Shown here piece by piece: positions 1 to 22,180 of a stretch of DNA of 64,000 nucleotides (positions are counted from its first letter, which is position 1; every line of letters begins with the position of its first letter). Below the pieces are notes generated by a model. It saw only the letters and a program-made list of their open reading frames with translations, was not told the origin of the DNA and ran no database searches. Made by a program: the position numbers and the translations under genes. This DNA is from Argopecten irradians (lineage: Eukaryota; Mollusca; Bivalvia; Pectinida; Pectinidae), in contig NC_091139.1 of NCBI RefSeq assembly GCF_041381155.1, forward strand, positions 6,758,383-6,822,382. Reading direction: 5' to 3'.

Positions 1-1657
1 ATTCATTTTTAACTAAATGCATTTGGCATAATAAGGATATAACTATAGCAGGTAAGCCCATTTTTTACAAAACTTGGTATAAATCAGGAATTCATTCTGT
101 CGCAGATCTTGTAAAGAATTCTGATATATTTTCCTTTTATACATTAGAAGAGCTTTCACAACTATATTCACTCCGTACAAACTTCCTCCAAGTTCAAGGA
201 TTAATATCAGCAGTTCGGAAATGTTTGCCAAATCCATTGCCCCTTAATACTCCATCAGTTGTTCGTCCATTTTTACCTCCAAACATAGTACCTGTACTCC
301 AAAGTTTTAAGGACTCTAAACTCTTTTATAATGTTTTTAATAAAACAACCACTGTAGCCACAGGTAAACTCAAATGGCAAGAACAATTTGAATTTCCTGA
401 CGGAGAATGGAGCAAAATTTTCAATATTCCGTACAAAATAACTAAAAATACGAAACTTCAATGGCTCCAATATCGTCTATCCCACTATATTCTTACTACA
501 AACTCTAGTTTATTTAAATATGGTGCTGTGCCCAGTCCTATGTGCACACTTTGTAACTCCGAAAGAGAAACAATAATACATTTAATGTGGGAGTGCCAAG
601 AGGTGCAAAATATGTTACAAAAATTTGAGACTCTTTTAGATGTACTTTACATTCCGTTTACAGTAAATAAGCCGTCTTTTATCTTTGGACTTACGAACAA
701 TGGTATAAATGCTACTGTTGATAATGTTATAATTCTTATTATTAAACAATATATTTATAGGACCAGATGTTTTAATAAATCTTTAAATGTTCATGCATTG
801 GTAAACAATATAAAAGAGTATTACAACATACTAAAATATATATCAAATGGACAGAATGACACTTTAAAAACAAAATTCGCCAATACCTGGAGTAAGTGGA
901 TAAATCTTATCCACCTTGACATATGATTGTCAAAGCTATCTGACAGTTCCTTTATAATTTTATATCCGAAGCAACTGTGATGTTACTAGCCACATCTCAA
1001 ACAAATACATTTCTAACCACTTTCCTCTGCACCTTTCCTCTATTTTCTCTACCTCTCATTTTCCTCATCCTTTTACTTTCTTATTTTCTTTTTTTTTTCT
1101 TTTTCCTTCTTCTTCTTTTTCTAAATTTTCTAGAATTAAAAATTTATTTTCATTGTTTTGTCAAGAGAATTATTATAACTGTAAGTGTGCTAGGCTGTGT
1201 GTATGAGTATGTTTATGCATGGAAACACAAGTATTTACTCTAAAAGTTTTATGTGTGAGGGTGTTTGTGTGTGTATGTGTGTGTGTATGTGCCTATGGAG
1301 TGATGCCTCTTATAAATGTATGTAAAACTATATTAAAATGTAAATTATGCATTTACCTTGTACATATATGTTTGGGTATATATAATGTATGTAAGGGTGT
1401 GATTGATTGTGTGTTTATGTATGTTTGTATGTATACATGTGTGTATATATGTAGGTGTGTGTGTATGTATATGTATGTGTATCTGTGTGTGTATGTAAGG
1501 GTATATGTATATGTATGATCGTGTATGTGTAGATATACAAAGGTATGTGTGAAAAAGTGATCGCATAAAAAAACATATTGAATTAAATTATATTAAATAT
1601 AGATGATTAATTGTAATACCAATATGATTTAAAAATAAAAGAATTATAAAAAAAAAA
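1..1657 (+). mobile_element. LINE (L1/Tx1-like) 3' end: ORF2 C-terminus plus 3' UTR
   Basis: An open frame enters at the window edge and runs from base 3 to the stop at 924-926. It reads like the C-terminal part of an L1/Tx1-type ORF2: a GKPIFYKTWYKSGI stretch near codon 18, then a zinc-knuckle-like CTLC...HLMWEC motif around 540-600. This part of LINE ORF2 lies after the reverse transcriptase core, which would be left of the window. After the stop come a pyrimidine-rich tract (about 1010-1140), a TG-rich stretch, and an A-rich end with AAAATAAAAG and a poly-A run at 1648-1657, which I take as the 3' end. The visible frame has no stop or frameshift. The family name is inferred from motif style only; another zinc-knuckle LINE clade is possible. 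Confidence 0.75.
1218..1545. repeat. TG/TATG-rich microsatellite in LINE 3' UTR
   Basis: This is irregular (TG)n, (TATG)n and (TGTA)n sequence. It produces spurious cysteine/valine-rich and histidine/isoleucine-rich reading frames on the two strands, which are not genes. A similar pyrimidine tract followed by TG-rich sequence recurs near 58190-58440. Confidence 0.8.
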
Positions 1658-1721
1658 GAGATATGAAAGTGTTAATGAACAGTGAAGGTTCATATTTCAA
1701 AAGAGAGGGGGGGGGGGCAGT

Positions 1722-2826
1722 GTAACAATTATTTTATCATCACTATATCTTTTATTTTCATTTCATGTTAATAATTAGGTTGTTATGCAAAATGTTTCAT
1801 ATCGGTGATTTTATTATACAGTTAAGTATATTGTGGTTACGTAGTGGTCTAGTAATTATCAGATATCCCTTAAGGGCATGTCTCCTCTACAGGGAGCCCC
1901 GGGTATACACCCTGATAGAACAGGGAGCCCCGGGTATACACCCTGGTAGTACAGGGAGCCCCGGGTATACACCCTGGTAGTACAGGGAGCCCCGGGTATA
2001 CACCCTGATAGTGCAGGGAGCCCCGGGTATACACCCTGATAGTACAGGGAGCCCCGGGTATACACCCTGATAGTACAGGGAGCCCCGGGTATACACCCTG
2101 ATAGTACAGGGAGCCCCGGGTATACACCATGATAGTACAGGGAGCCCTGGGTACAGACCCTGGTAGTACAGGGAGCCCCGGGTATACACCCTGATAGTAC
2201 AGGGAGCCCCGGGTATACACCCTGATAGTACAGGGAGCCCCGGGTATACGCCCCGATAGTACATGGAGCCCCGGGTATACACCCTGATAGTACAGGGAGC
2301 CCCGGGTATACACCCTGATAGTACAGGGAGCCCCGAGTATACGCCCTGATAGTACAGGTAGCCCCGGGTACAGACCCTGGTAGTACAGGGAGCCCAGAGT
2401 ACAGACCCTGGTAGTACAGGGAGCCCAGAGTACAGATCCTCCTAGGTACAGGGAGCCTGGACACAGACCCGGCAAGTTTAGGGAGCCCCCGTGTTAGTAT
2501 AAATAGGGCGCCTTAGTCTACTCAGGGAGCCAGTCGAAACAGAGAAACAGTAAATGTGCTAGAGTGTGTGTAACCATTCGATCTGTAACTATTGTACTGA
2601 TATATGCCGTTGGATTAATACAGGTTGAACTTTATATCAGCGTGTTGTGTTTTCATTCTATCAGCAACTATTCACCTCACAGGCCCACATTATTTATGTA
2701 ACGGGTCTCATGCGCTACCCTTCAGCAAGACATCTGGACACCCTTTGTCGGCGAAGTCTAGGCTGGACAGACTTTTCTACACCACTATCGAGAAACTTGA
2801 TAATAAATGATAAAAGAAACGTTACA
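1722..2826 (+). mobile_element. Possible solo LTR (Ty3/Gypsy-like) carrying a VNTR
   Basis: The segment begins TGTAAC and ends GTTACA, short inverted termini of the kind found on LTRs. Inside lie a 31-bp VNTR, a TATAAATAG box near 2497, and downstream sequence where a transcription start would be expected. No internal coding region, primer-binding site or second LTR is seen, so if it is an LTR it is solo and an old relic. No clear target-site duplication was found, and the ends are therefore provisional. It lies 63 bp downstream of the last visible SRCR exon, inside that gene's next intron. It could instead be an unrelated VNTR with a promoter. Confidence 0.4.
1889..2480. repeat. 31-bp minisatellite, about 19 copies
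   Basis: The unit is GGGAGCCCCGGGTATACACC followed by CTGATAGTACA. Because 31 is not a multiple of 3, all three minus-strand frames stay open and give overlapping 130-201 codon frames of 31-residue repeats; these are repeat artefacts. Copies diverge toward the right end, where the GGGAGCC motif also recurs after the TATA box at about 2525. Confidence 0.92.
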
Positions 2827-2887
2827 ATATGTTATTGAATTAAGGATTGAAAGAGGATTCGCTGTATAAGTTCAATTTAACCACTTA

Positions 2888-13055
<10,168 letters not shown>

Positions 13056-13957
13056 CTTTAAAAAGAACGAGACTTTGTTTATGCTTTCCGGAGAAAAAAT
13101 ACTTAAATGTGAATATGGCAATACCTCAATTTGTTACGATAGGAGGACTTGAAAGGTTGTCACTGAAAATTTTTATAAAAACCAGCTTTATACAACATTT
13201 TTAGTGCCATCCCATAATAAGCACAAAACACCAATATGGAAAGTAGGGTACTGCATGGTGTAGTGTCAATATGAAATAGCGAGAACATATAGGAAACATA
13301 GTAAACACTGTGTGAATTTCAAAATACAGTAATACCCTGTGTTGCCATTTATAAATAAATATAGAAGTTCATATTAGTTCATATCTAGTTTCGAAAAATG
13401 GGATAAAAAACCTAACACTAAAAAGTTTCGAAAAATATAAGATAAAAATGGTATACGGAAAATGCATTTTAAAACAGTGTAGTTAAAGGTCTAGTTGGAA
13501 AAAAATCTATGCCATTACCAACATTTCTTTCGTTTAACAGTTAGTCAGCAAAACAATCTTACAGTAACGTTGTTGCTTACGTCCCTCAACAGTTAGCACA
13601 GAGTAACATTACCATATATGCTTCATTATGTACAGTTGGATCCCAGATGAACAATTTTATATTTTTTTATTATTACAAAGGTCCTTGTTAATTACAAAGA
13701 TTCAATGACATCACTGACCACATGTACCATAGTATTAAAGGTTACCACTGCTTTATCATAATTTACATCAACAGACTGATTCATGACATTCCTTCACTCA
13801 GTACATGATTTTTTTATTTTAAAAGTTTTGTAAAGCAGTAAAAACATATTTTATTATAATTTATATCAACAGATTCACAATATTTAGAACTCCTTTATCA
13901 AGTACATGATATTTTTTTCAATTTAGAATTTTCATAAAGAAGAAAAATGTATTGTAC

Positions 13958-16900
13958 CTCAACAGCTTTCTCGACCATCTCTAGCTGTCCCTTGTGTATT
14001 TGGACGCTGTGCAGGAAGTAGGACAAGAACTTGAGTAGGAACCAGCCCGCCAGTCTGTAGACAAATACAAACACTTAGATCAGTATTCCTCGGAAAGCTA
14101 ACACAGACCAACTCTAGGAACACTTGTCAGCCATTTTGTTTGTAGTATGGTGTTGGTGTTTTTTGGACTGAAGTAGGCCCTATTGTGGCTGAATATATAT
14201 TCCATAGAAATCATTTACGATTTTACTTTGAATTTATTTTGGCCTTTTATTTCAGATTATCAATATACTAGCTTTATACCGTTTTTATAATATCATTATG
14301 ATTGTTTGTAGTAGGCCAAAGAAACTTGGTATCCAGTTTTCATCGACATACAGAAACAAAGAACCCATTTTATTAGAGGAACATAAAATAATTACCAATA
14401 AGCAAGGACAGTAATCAATTAGATCAATTAGAACATTATAACAATCAATTTATCTGAGAGTATATATAGAATAACACAGTAAAACATGGTAATAACAAAC
14501 TTCTGGGGACCAATGAAATCACTTCATTATAACAAACCTTTAGGGACCAATGAAATCACTTCGTTATAACAAACATATGGGGACCAATTAAACACTTCGT
14601 TATAACAAACATCTGGGGACCAATTAAATCATTTTGTTATAACAAACATCTGGGGACCAATGAAATCACCTCTGGGGACCAATAAATCACTTTGTTATAA
14701 CAAACCTTGGGGACCATGATATCACTTTGTTATAACGGGACCAATGAAATCACTTTGTTAAAACGAACCACTAAGGACCAATGAAATCACTTCGTTATAA
14801 CGAACCTCTTGGGACCAATGAAATCACTTTGTTATAACAAACCATGGGGACCAGAAATCACTTTGTTAAAACGAACCTCTGGGGACCAATGATATCACTT
14901 TGTTAAAACGAACCTCTTGGGACCAATGAAATCACTTCATTATAACAAATTTCTGGGGACCAATGAAATCACTTCGTTATAACGAACCACTGGGAACCAA
15001 TGAAATCACTTCGTTATAACGAACCTCTTGGGACCAATGAAATCATTTGGTTATAACAAATTTCTGGGAACCAATGAAATCACTTCGTTATAACAAATTT
15101 TCTGGGGACCAATGCTATCACTTTGTTATAAGAGTAGTTTGTTATACATTAAGCAAGACATCCAAAATAACCTTGACAGGAAATGACAATTACAAATTTC
15201 TGGGAACCAATGAAATCACTTCCTTATAACAAATTTCTGGGGACCAATGATATCACTTTGTTATAACAAATTTCTGGGGGCCAATGATATCACTTTGTTA
15301 TAAGAGTAGTTTGTTATACATTAAGCAAGACATCCAAAATAAACTTGACAGGGAATGACAATTACTGTGTTATAACCATGAATTCGTTGTAAGCATGTTG
15401 TTATAAACATGTTTTACTGTAACATATTTATCACATAATCTGCCTGATATCCAGTGAATTTTGTCTCAATGTTTTAATTTCTGCTTGCAAATGCTCGCAA
15501 AAATAAACACTTCTTACATTCGTTTCATAAAATCACATATGCAATGAATACTCATTTATGATCCTCTATCTTTTACGAGATTAATCATTATATTAAAATC
15601 TAGAAATTGTTTGTTTCTTCACAAGCTGCTATCTGTCCTTTTCAGTGAAATTTCAAACTAAAGCTTGATTTAATATCTAGGTACATTATATGACGCTTAC
15701 CGTAGAAGCCTGTTGGAAATCTTGGCCTGCATTTCACGGAGTAAGTCCTTGGCAACGACATCTCCTGGTTTTGTCCTGCCTGTAGAAACCCCTAGTAACA
15801 AAACGTCACTTTGTTAAAAGTACATTCAGTGCCAAAATGGTTAAACAAATAAATCTTAGACCATGCACCAAACTAGAAATTTTTGGATCACTTAACCAAA
15901 ACAATATGGAGAATTAGAAGGGACTTTTATCATACTACCAAAACATGAAATAGGCCAAACAAATGGAAAGAGAACCTTTTTTAATGAGCAAAAGACCCAT
16001 AATTTTAGAATTTGAAAAATCAATTATAGGGATAAATTGAATATAATATCAATTCAATGTAAAATTTCGAAAAATCAATAAATAATACATTAGAGTATTT
16101 CTTATCCTGTACTTGAAAATACATGTACAGTATTTAGATTATAAGGTTATGTAGTGTATTGAATTTGTGCATGTGTAGAAATAATGATTTGTTTTTTATA
16201 CTCGATACATATGAGTGAAACAATGGCAATTAATACTGAAATTAAATGGTACAACAAGAAAACAAAATCACCAGAACATATCCAAGGTTTGAGAACCAGC
16301 ATTGGAGGTGATACATACCTTCATCAGACTGCTGCTGTACTGCTTCTTTTACTCTGAAAGATGCAAACATTCTGATGATCAAACATGATGCACAGAGAAA
16401 ATAAATTTTCGTAATAAAACTTCTTTTGTGTATATTAATTAGCATAAATTTTCTCCTATTGTAAATTTCCATGTTTACAGTAATCCAGTGCTTTCAGCAT
16501 TACCTTCAGGACTGTGGCTATTAATATACATTGTAAGCCTATCAGCATTACCTTCAGGACTGTGGCTATTAATATACATTGTAAGCCTATCAGCATTACC
16601 TTCAGGACTGTGGCTATTAATATACATTGTAAGCCTATCAGCATTACCTTCAGGACTGTGGCTATTAATATACATTGTAAGCCTATCAGCATTACCTTCA
16701 GGACTGTGGCTATTAATATACATTGTAAGCCTATCAGCATTACCTTCAGGACTGTGGCTATTAATATACATTGTAAGCCTATCAGCATTACCTTCAGGAC
16801 TGTGGCTATTAATATACATTGTAAGCCTATCAGCATTACCTTCAGGACTGTGGCTATTAATATACATTGTAAGCCTATCAACTGACTAATTTGTCTTTAA

Positions 16901-19748
16901 AATTAGACATTAATATACCAGACTTTTCTTTAATTAAGGGACTTGACACCTACCTGTTACAGGTGAGAACAGCTAGTGATACATCAGGATATTTGTGTAT
17001 GGTCTTCCTTCTCAGGCTGTACACTAACTGATCAAACGTCATCTCCAAAAGGCCGCCAGATCTACAACGATGTACATAGTAAATAATACCATATCAATAA
17101 TATAATAGGTATCACTCCATTCTGAATGTTAAAGATGCTCAAACACTAACAACTGGTATTATTTCACTATCAAAAACAGGAGCAGACGATTTAGTATTTT
17201 TCTTCAGTTATAAAAGTTACTTGCTTTACACCATTACCACCACTGAAAAGTTTGAGCTTTTAATTTTATTTTGAGTTAAAAATGTAAAAAAATAATTAAT
17301 TGCATCCCGAAAAAAAAATTGTGGCACTATATCCCATATGGAATGAAGCACTGATTGCGCATACACCAAAGGCAAAATAAATTATATTTTTTTTTATTAT
17401 TTTTTGTGTTAATAACACATATACATACACGATTAAACACCAATTATTGTTCAAATGATGAATATCATTTATACTCTGTCGGCGGTGGAGTATCTTTAAT
17501 GATAGTCTCCATCATTACCTTCTCAATGTAAACCCTACCACAATATCATTTTCTTGCAACATTTTTTCTCTGATATCTAAACTGAATTATGAAGTTATTG
17601 CAATAAATTGAGTCCACATCTTTTTTTTTATTTTTAATCGAAACAAGATAATGAGATTTTTTAACTCCTCAAATCTAGACAGACCACTTTCTAACTGTAT
17701 TTACCTCTTCCTTACTTTAATAACCTATCTAAATTAGACAGCTGTCTTTTTATAGATAATAAACATAAAGTCATAACAGTTTGACACTATAAAAGAGTGC
17801 CAATATCATATTTACCTCAGTTCTGTCTTCACATTGAGGATGTCCCGGATTCCTAGGCCTGATGTCGTGCTGGATATCAGGTCAATCTACAATCAAGGAA
17901 AAACAGAGACTTGTATTCACATATTAGAAAAAATGAATACAGTATGTATTTATGCTATTTGAATGCCTTTTAAATGGAGGTCATTTTGTCACAACATCTT
18001 TGAATCACTAGTGAAATAAGCAAGAATATTACCAAAGTCACGGGATATTGGGTGAGAAATGTGATTAATGCCATTACTATTATGATAGATACATACCTTG
18101 CTATCAGGAAGACAGGCACAACACTGACCCATGAAAGGGCGGACAACTCTTAGTGTATCTGCTGTCACAATCGGTGAAGATTTAAACTGAGCGATCAGTC
18201 TGGAGGCAATCTGTAGAAAACAGAACCCAACATCAAATAACTTATTCTCCGTTATGAAGCATATTGATACTTCTTTTGTTATCCTTTCGATTGATAGAAA
18301 CAAAAAGCATGGTATTGTAAGCCAAGTTATTTTTTTGATGACCTAATTACACATTTCCCAATTTAACAACTTTTAAAGTCAATTAAATTTCCCTTTTTAG
18401 ATTTGATTACTTTTGTTTCTATTGTATCACTGTTTGAAAGTTTTATCTGGTTGATTTTTGCAACTTCCCCATGATCATACACAAAATACCCTCAATATAA
18501 ACTCTTAACTGATTCTTTATCGAGATATCACCTATCACTACATAACAATCGAATAGTCTTCGAATAGTTTTCAGCTGCCAGATATAAAATACTTCACACC
18601 AATTAAGTATGGCAAAAATTACTGTAAATCAATTTATGTTTAAGCCTGAAGTATTACAAGTTTTCAATATTTCTACAAATTGGCAAAAACGTAGTAAAGT
18701 CACAATCAAATGCTCTTACTGACAACTTTTCAAATACAAATGTATAAAAGTTCATACAATTATTAGAGAAACTTTTGAAAACATGTTGAAGCTCTCTCAT
18801 GAAAATTACACGAACATTTGTACCGGTATCTCATTAAAATAAAGTGGCGTTCAGTAGTCCTGATCTTAACAGAAACAAAGCAAGTAATCCTCTAATACCA
18901 GTATATAATCCTAGTCAAACTTCAATAACTGAATCCTCTAATACTAGTATATAATCCTAGTCAAACTTCAATAACTGAATCCTCTAATACCAGTATATAA
19001 TCCTAGTCAAACTTCAATAACTGAATCCTCTAATACCAGTATATAATCCTAGTCAAACTTCAATAACTGAATCCTCTAATACCAGTATATAATCCTAGTC
19101 AAACTTCAATAACAGAATCCTCTAATACCAGTATGTAATCCTAGTCAAACTTCAATAACTGAATCCTCTAATACCAGTATATAATCCTAGTCAAACTTCA
19201 ATAACTGAATCCTCTAATACCAGTATAAAATCCTCGTCAAACTTCAATAACTGAATCCTATAATACCAGTATATAATCCTAGTCAAACTTCAATACCTGG
19301 CACTTGCCTTACACCAAGACTTCTCAATTCAAACTATTTTATTGATCCCTACTAACCTATTAGTAAACTTGACTGGAACTGAAATAGTACTCTGATGATT
19401 TAAAGTGTCATCATGATCCTATTGAATGTGATCATGAGTGAAATTAAGACTCAAAGTTTGTCTGTACATCTAAAATACATATTCAACAGAGAAAACAAGA
19501 CAACTTACTGAATCAGAGGAAACTGGTGGAGCTTTCCTTCGATCCCTGGATTTTCTGTGATGCACTGGTTTTACACTGTCACCAAACTTCTCTCTCCAAC
19601 GCTGTCTGCCTTCATTCAGTATACGATTTGTCAACTGGCCAGTTACCTCCCTTGTTTTCGGCAGACTCCCAGTAGGTGGACCCTGCTTTTCCCATTTCTT
19701 GTACACTAAATCCAAATCAGGTGTGACAGAAGTGTTGGTTTTCAACAT
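13958..19748 (-). CDS. GPAM: Glycerol-3-phosphate acyltransferase, mitochondrial type: N-terminal 252 codons, 7 exons
   Basis: Exons 19748-19509, 18210-18097, 17886-17816, 17061-16954, 16353-16319, 15791-15701 and 14054-13958 join in phase to 252 codons. Matches to vertebrate GPAM in order are VRPFMGQCCAC (RKRPFVGRCCYSC), SGLGIRDILNVKTELR, CNRVKEAVQQQ (SSRVQEAI), and LLREMQAKISNRLLR, ending VQIHKGQLEMVEKAVE (IQIHKGQLEMVKAATE). GPAM acylates glycerol-3-phosphate to lysophosphatidate at the mitochondrial outer membrane, the first step of glycerolipid synthesis. The start at 19748 lies 19 bases inside an exon with acceptor TTTTCAG (19767). The last donor (GAG/GTACAA) is phase 0, but the HX4D acyltransferase core that should follow is absent from 1-13957. 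The gene is therefore partial, duplicated or misassembled here. GNPAT and GPAT2 fit less well. Confidence 0.85.
14487..15418. repeat. ~36-37-bp minisatellite with palindromic TTCGTTATAACGAA core
   Basis: About 25 variable copies of 'CTGGGGACCAATGAAATCAC' followed by TTCGTTATAACAAAC. Many copies carry the self-complementary TTCGTTATAACGAA. A longer unit (AGAGTAGTTTGTTATACATT then AAGCAAGACATCCAAAATAA) appears twice, near 15130 and 15303, which shows higher-order duplication. It lies in the GPAM intron between 15701 and 14054. Confidence 0.9.
15428..15590. repeat. Relic of the 7431/5388 dispersed element
   Basis: 'ATCACATAATCTGCCTGATA' plus 'CTCGCAAAAATAAACACTTC' and a CATATGCAATGAATACTCAT match the two ends of the 5388-5770 copy. 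The middle is missing. Confidence 0.55.
16495..16878. repeat. 48-bp minisatellite, exactly 8 near-identical copies
   Basis: The unit starts CAGCATTACCTTCAGGACTG and ends TACATTGTAAGCCTAT. Eight copies fill 384 bp with no visible differences, suggesting recent expansion or homogenisation. As 48 is a multiple of 3, two frames on each strand remain open and produce 16-residue repeats; these are artefacts. It sits in a GPAM intron, 76 bp from the exon at 16954. Confidence 0.96.
17133..17495. mobile_element. TTAA-flanked MITE, copy 1 (GPAM intron)
   Basis: Copy 1 of a family of about 355-363 bp with inverted termini AGATGCTC(CACCGC).../...GGCGGTGGAGTATCT, flanked by TTAA on both sides. It contains CACTATCAAAAACAGGAGC and ACACCAATTATTGTTCAAAT, also found in the copies at 35309 and 43051. 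TTAA target sites are used by piggyBac and Kolobok transposases; which one mobilised this element is not decided by the sequence. Confidence 0.85.
18884..19296. repeat. 46-bp minisatellite, about 9 copies
   Basis: The unit is CTAATACCAGTATATAATCC then TAGTCAAACTTCAATAACTG and AATCCT, with a few substitutions per copy. It lies in the first GPAM coding intron, about 210 bp from the exon at 19509. Confidence 0.93.
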
Positions 19749-20159
19749 GGTGATATCTGATGCTTATCTGAAAATATAAAAGTTAGAATAGTAATCAATA
19801 TGAACATTGGTATTTGAACTTAACATGGATGTGGAGTAATTTACTGTTCTTACCAATAGAAACAGTTTCCTGTAACTGCCCAATACTGTAGACCAACACT
19901 AAGATGAATACATCAGCCTTCACATATTCAAATTTAAGCTTTTTATATCTTTGGCACAGCAAAACAGTGCAGGGTGTGAGGCCATATAGGAGGCTCAGAT
20001 AAAAACATTGTTTTCTTTATTGATTGCTATTACATTTAAATACATGAAAACCTACACCTAGCATTATTTTGTTTCATGTTCATCTGTTTCATATGTATGA
20101 TGGACTCATGTAAATAAATTTTATTTTATTATTTTATTCGACTTTATTATACAGCTAGA

Positions 20160-20440
20160 ACTTTCACCAGAGTGGACGACTAATACACGCACTGCACTTT
20201 ATAGGTGACATTGCAGAACCCATGTAGAACCACTGAACTCCCCTTTATGTGACCTATGTAGTTTACTGAACTCCCCTTTATTTGAGTTTTCTGTGTACCA
20301 AATTTTATCAAAACTCTGTCAAGTAGTTTAGGAGGAGTTTGCCAGACAAAGTTGTGTCTACAGACAGACAGACAGACAGACGGACAACCCAATTCCAGTC
20401 TACCCCTCATTAACTACATCCACTGCTGGGGGGATTTAAT
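20160..20440 (-). repeat. Dispersed repeat with (GTCT)n and conserved flanks
   Basis: On the minus strand, GTCCGTCTGTCTGTCTGTCT is followed by CAACTTTGTCTGGCAAACTC and a duplicated AACTCAAATAAAGGGGAGTT-like block. This is a common style of non-coding invertebrate repeat. No reading frame is supported. Confidence 0.5.
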
Positions 20441-22099
20441 GAACTATCTCTTGCACTTGTCTTCATACTGTAAAATGTAAACAAACTTTCTGCAGCATCT
20501 GAATTTCATATTTTTCACTGCAATGGAACTAATTCACATACCAAGTGATACCTGATACCATTTGTGCGGTACTAGTATCTCCAGTGGCGATGGAATGTCC
20601 TTTGTAATCTTTGTCTGCATAGCTCTGGCATCTATATAAACCATAGATGCCATAGGAAGATAGTTTAAAAAAAACTTTAATGCTTAATTAATGTCATACC
20701 ATCACCAATAGAAACAATAATTCCGCAAAAACTGTTATCGGGTATCATGTGGTATGCGAGTTTTTCCCATTAAGAGTTGTATGGGTTTACTTTATATCTA
20801 TACAAACAATATTAATATTTATCATTATTTTCATGCAAAGATATCTTAGTTTACATTTAAGTATGAATATATAAAATGGATCTCGGAGATGAATCATAAT
20901 AGCATACATATGGAAACAAATGCATATACATAGTATTTATATCTACATATTTGAATTAGGTCAAAACTATTCCCACTTTTAATAACCTTAGTTTCATCTT
21001 ATTTGAATGCAAATTACTGTATGATACCACACCTAAATGTTTTAGTGTTCAATCAGTAGTCAAGTTGTTTTATTGCATTAACACCAGACCAGATAGAGCA
21101 TATCTGGATCTGTATGGGATTTTAATAGCTAGGTCATACAAATGTATTAATCATGAAATAAATGTCTTTTTTTCGCCTGAAATTACCTTAAGTAGATACA
21201 TAATACTTTCAGAAAACAATCACAAGTTTACATTTACCACCGATCATGCTAAACCATATGGTTGTATGTATTACAGAACTGAATTACATCTTATAGCGTC
21301 CATTTCCAGTTTAGTAGGTTAAGTTTACATTTCCATGGTATGTGATAGCTTGGTTATATGTAATACTAGACCTAAGGATAATGAGGTGAAATCCACCCAC
21401 TAAAATATTCAAATTAGATTAACTGTATTTAACCATTCCTCTTTCTACCCACACACACTTTCATCTCACATAACGAAAGCTGGGGTCTTATAAGGTTTGT
21501 GGTAAAAATTGACCACTATAACATACTGAACTAAGTACTACATTCAATCATTCCTATTTTCACCCATCTCCACTCTCACCTCATGTAGAAAACCTGGTGT
21601 CCAAATATAAAGCCTCTACCCTCTTCATGTTTTCCACACTTAGCTATGGTCCTATCCAGTATGTCAGTTTATACTTCCTGTTTCTGTCAAGTCTACACCC
21701 GAGGTGTCACTTACCACCAGTTGGCCTCAGGGAGTACATTGACTGGGCATCAATAATATACCTGTACTAGTACCGTAAATATTGACTACATCACACTATG
21801 CTAAATGAACTAGGTCACCAGATACTCAAGCTATTTCACACAAATTGACAAAAGTAATAATTCATACTATACTTTCTTTTGTCTCTTTTAACAATTCAGA
21901 CTGCTTAATTATTCAAATATATCAGAACCTATTTATAATGTTTATGTACATAAACACTAATACATGTACATGTACATATGTGTGCATATTTAATATCTAA
22001 AACTAAATTTACATTTCAAACTAAGAACAGATGTCTAAATCTTGGGTCGTTTCTAATAAAAGAGCTAAGAAGAACATCAACCAATTTTTAATTTTTCTT

Positions 22100-22180
22100 T
22101 TTGGTGGTGGTGGTGATGGTGGGAGGTGTGTAGGGGGGGGGGGGGTGCGGAGGGGGGAGATGGGAGGGGGGGGAAGAGAT
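22100..22180 (+). repeat. G-rich tract with quadruplex potential
   Basis: (GGT)n is followed by several runs of 4-13 G separated by short loops on the plus strand, i.e. C-rich in the GPAM sense strand. A second GGGGGAGGGGG lies at about 22239. Confidence 0.75.

Noticed and set aside
1859-2475. Three overlapping minus-strand reading frames of up to 201 codons with GAPCTIRVYTRGSLYYQ-like repeats
   Set aside because: They are translations of the 31-bp minisatellite in all frames; no start context, splice sites or non-repeat sequence supports them.
16495-16878. CRISPR-like array
   Set aside because: The repeats are directly adjacent with no spacers, no cas genes exist and the DNA is eukaryotic.
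16456-16889. Four open frames of 123-141 codons on both strands
   Set aside because: Artefacts of the 48-bp repeat, which lacks stops in several frames.
13958-19748. GNPAT (dihydroxyacetone-phosphate acyltransferase) instead of GPAM
   Set aside because: The RPF.G.CC, RV.EA and QIHKGQLEMV blocks match GPAM in order; the GNPAT N-terminus lacks them.
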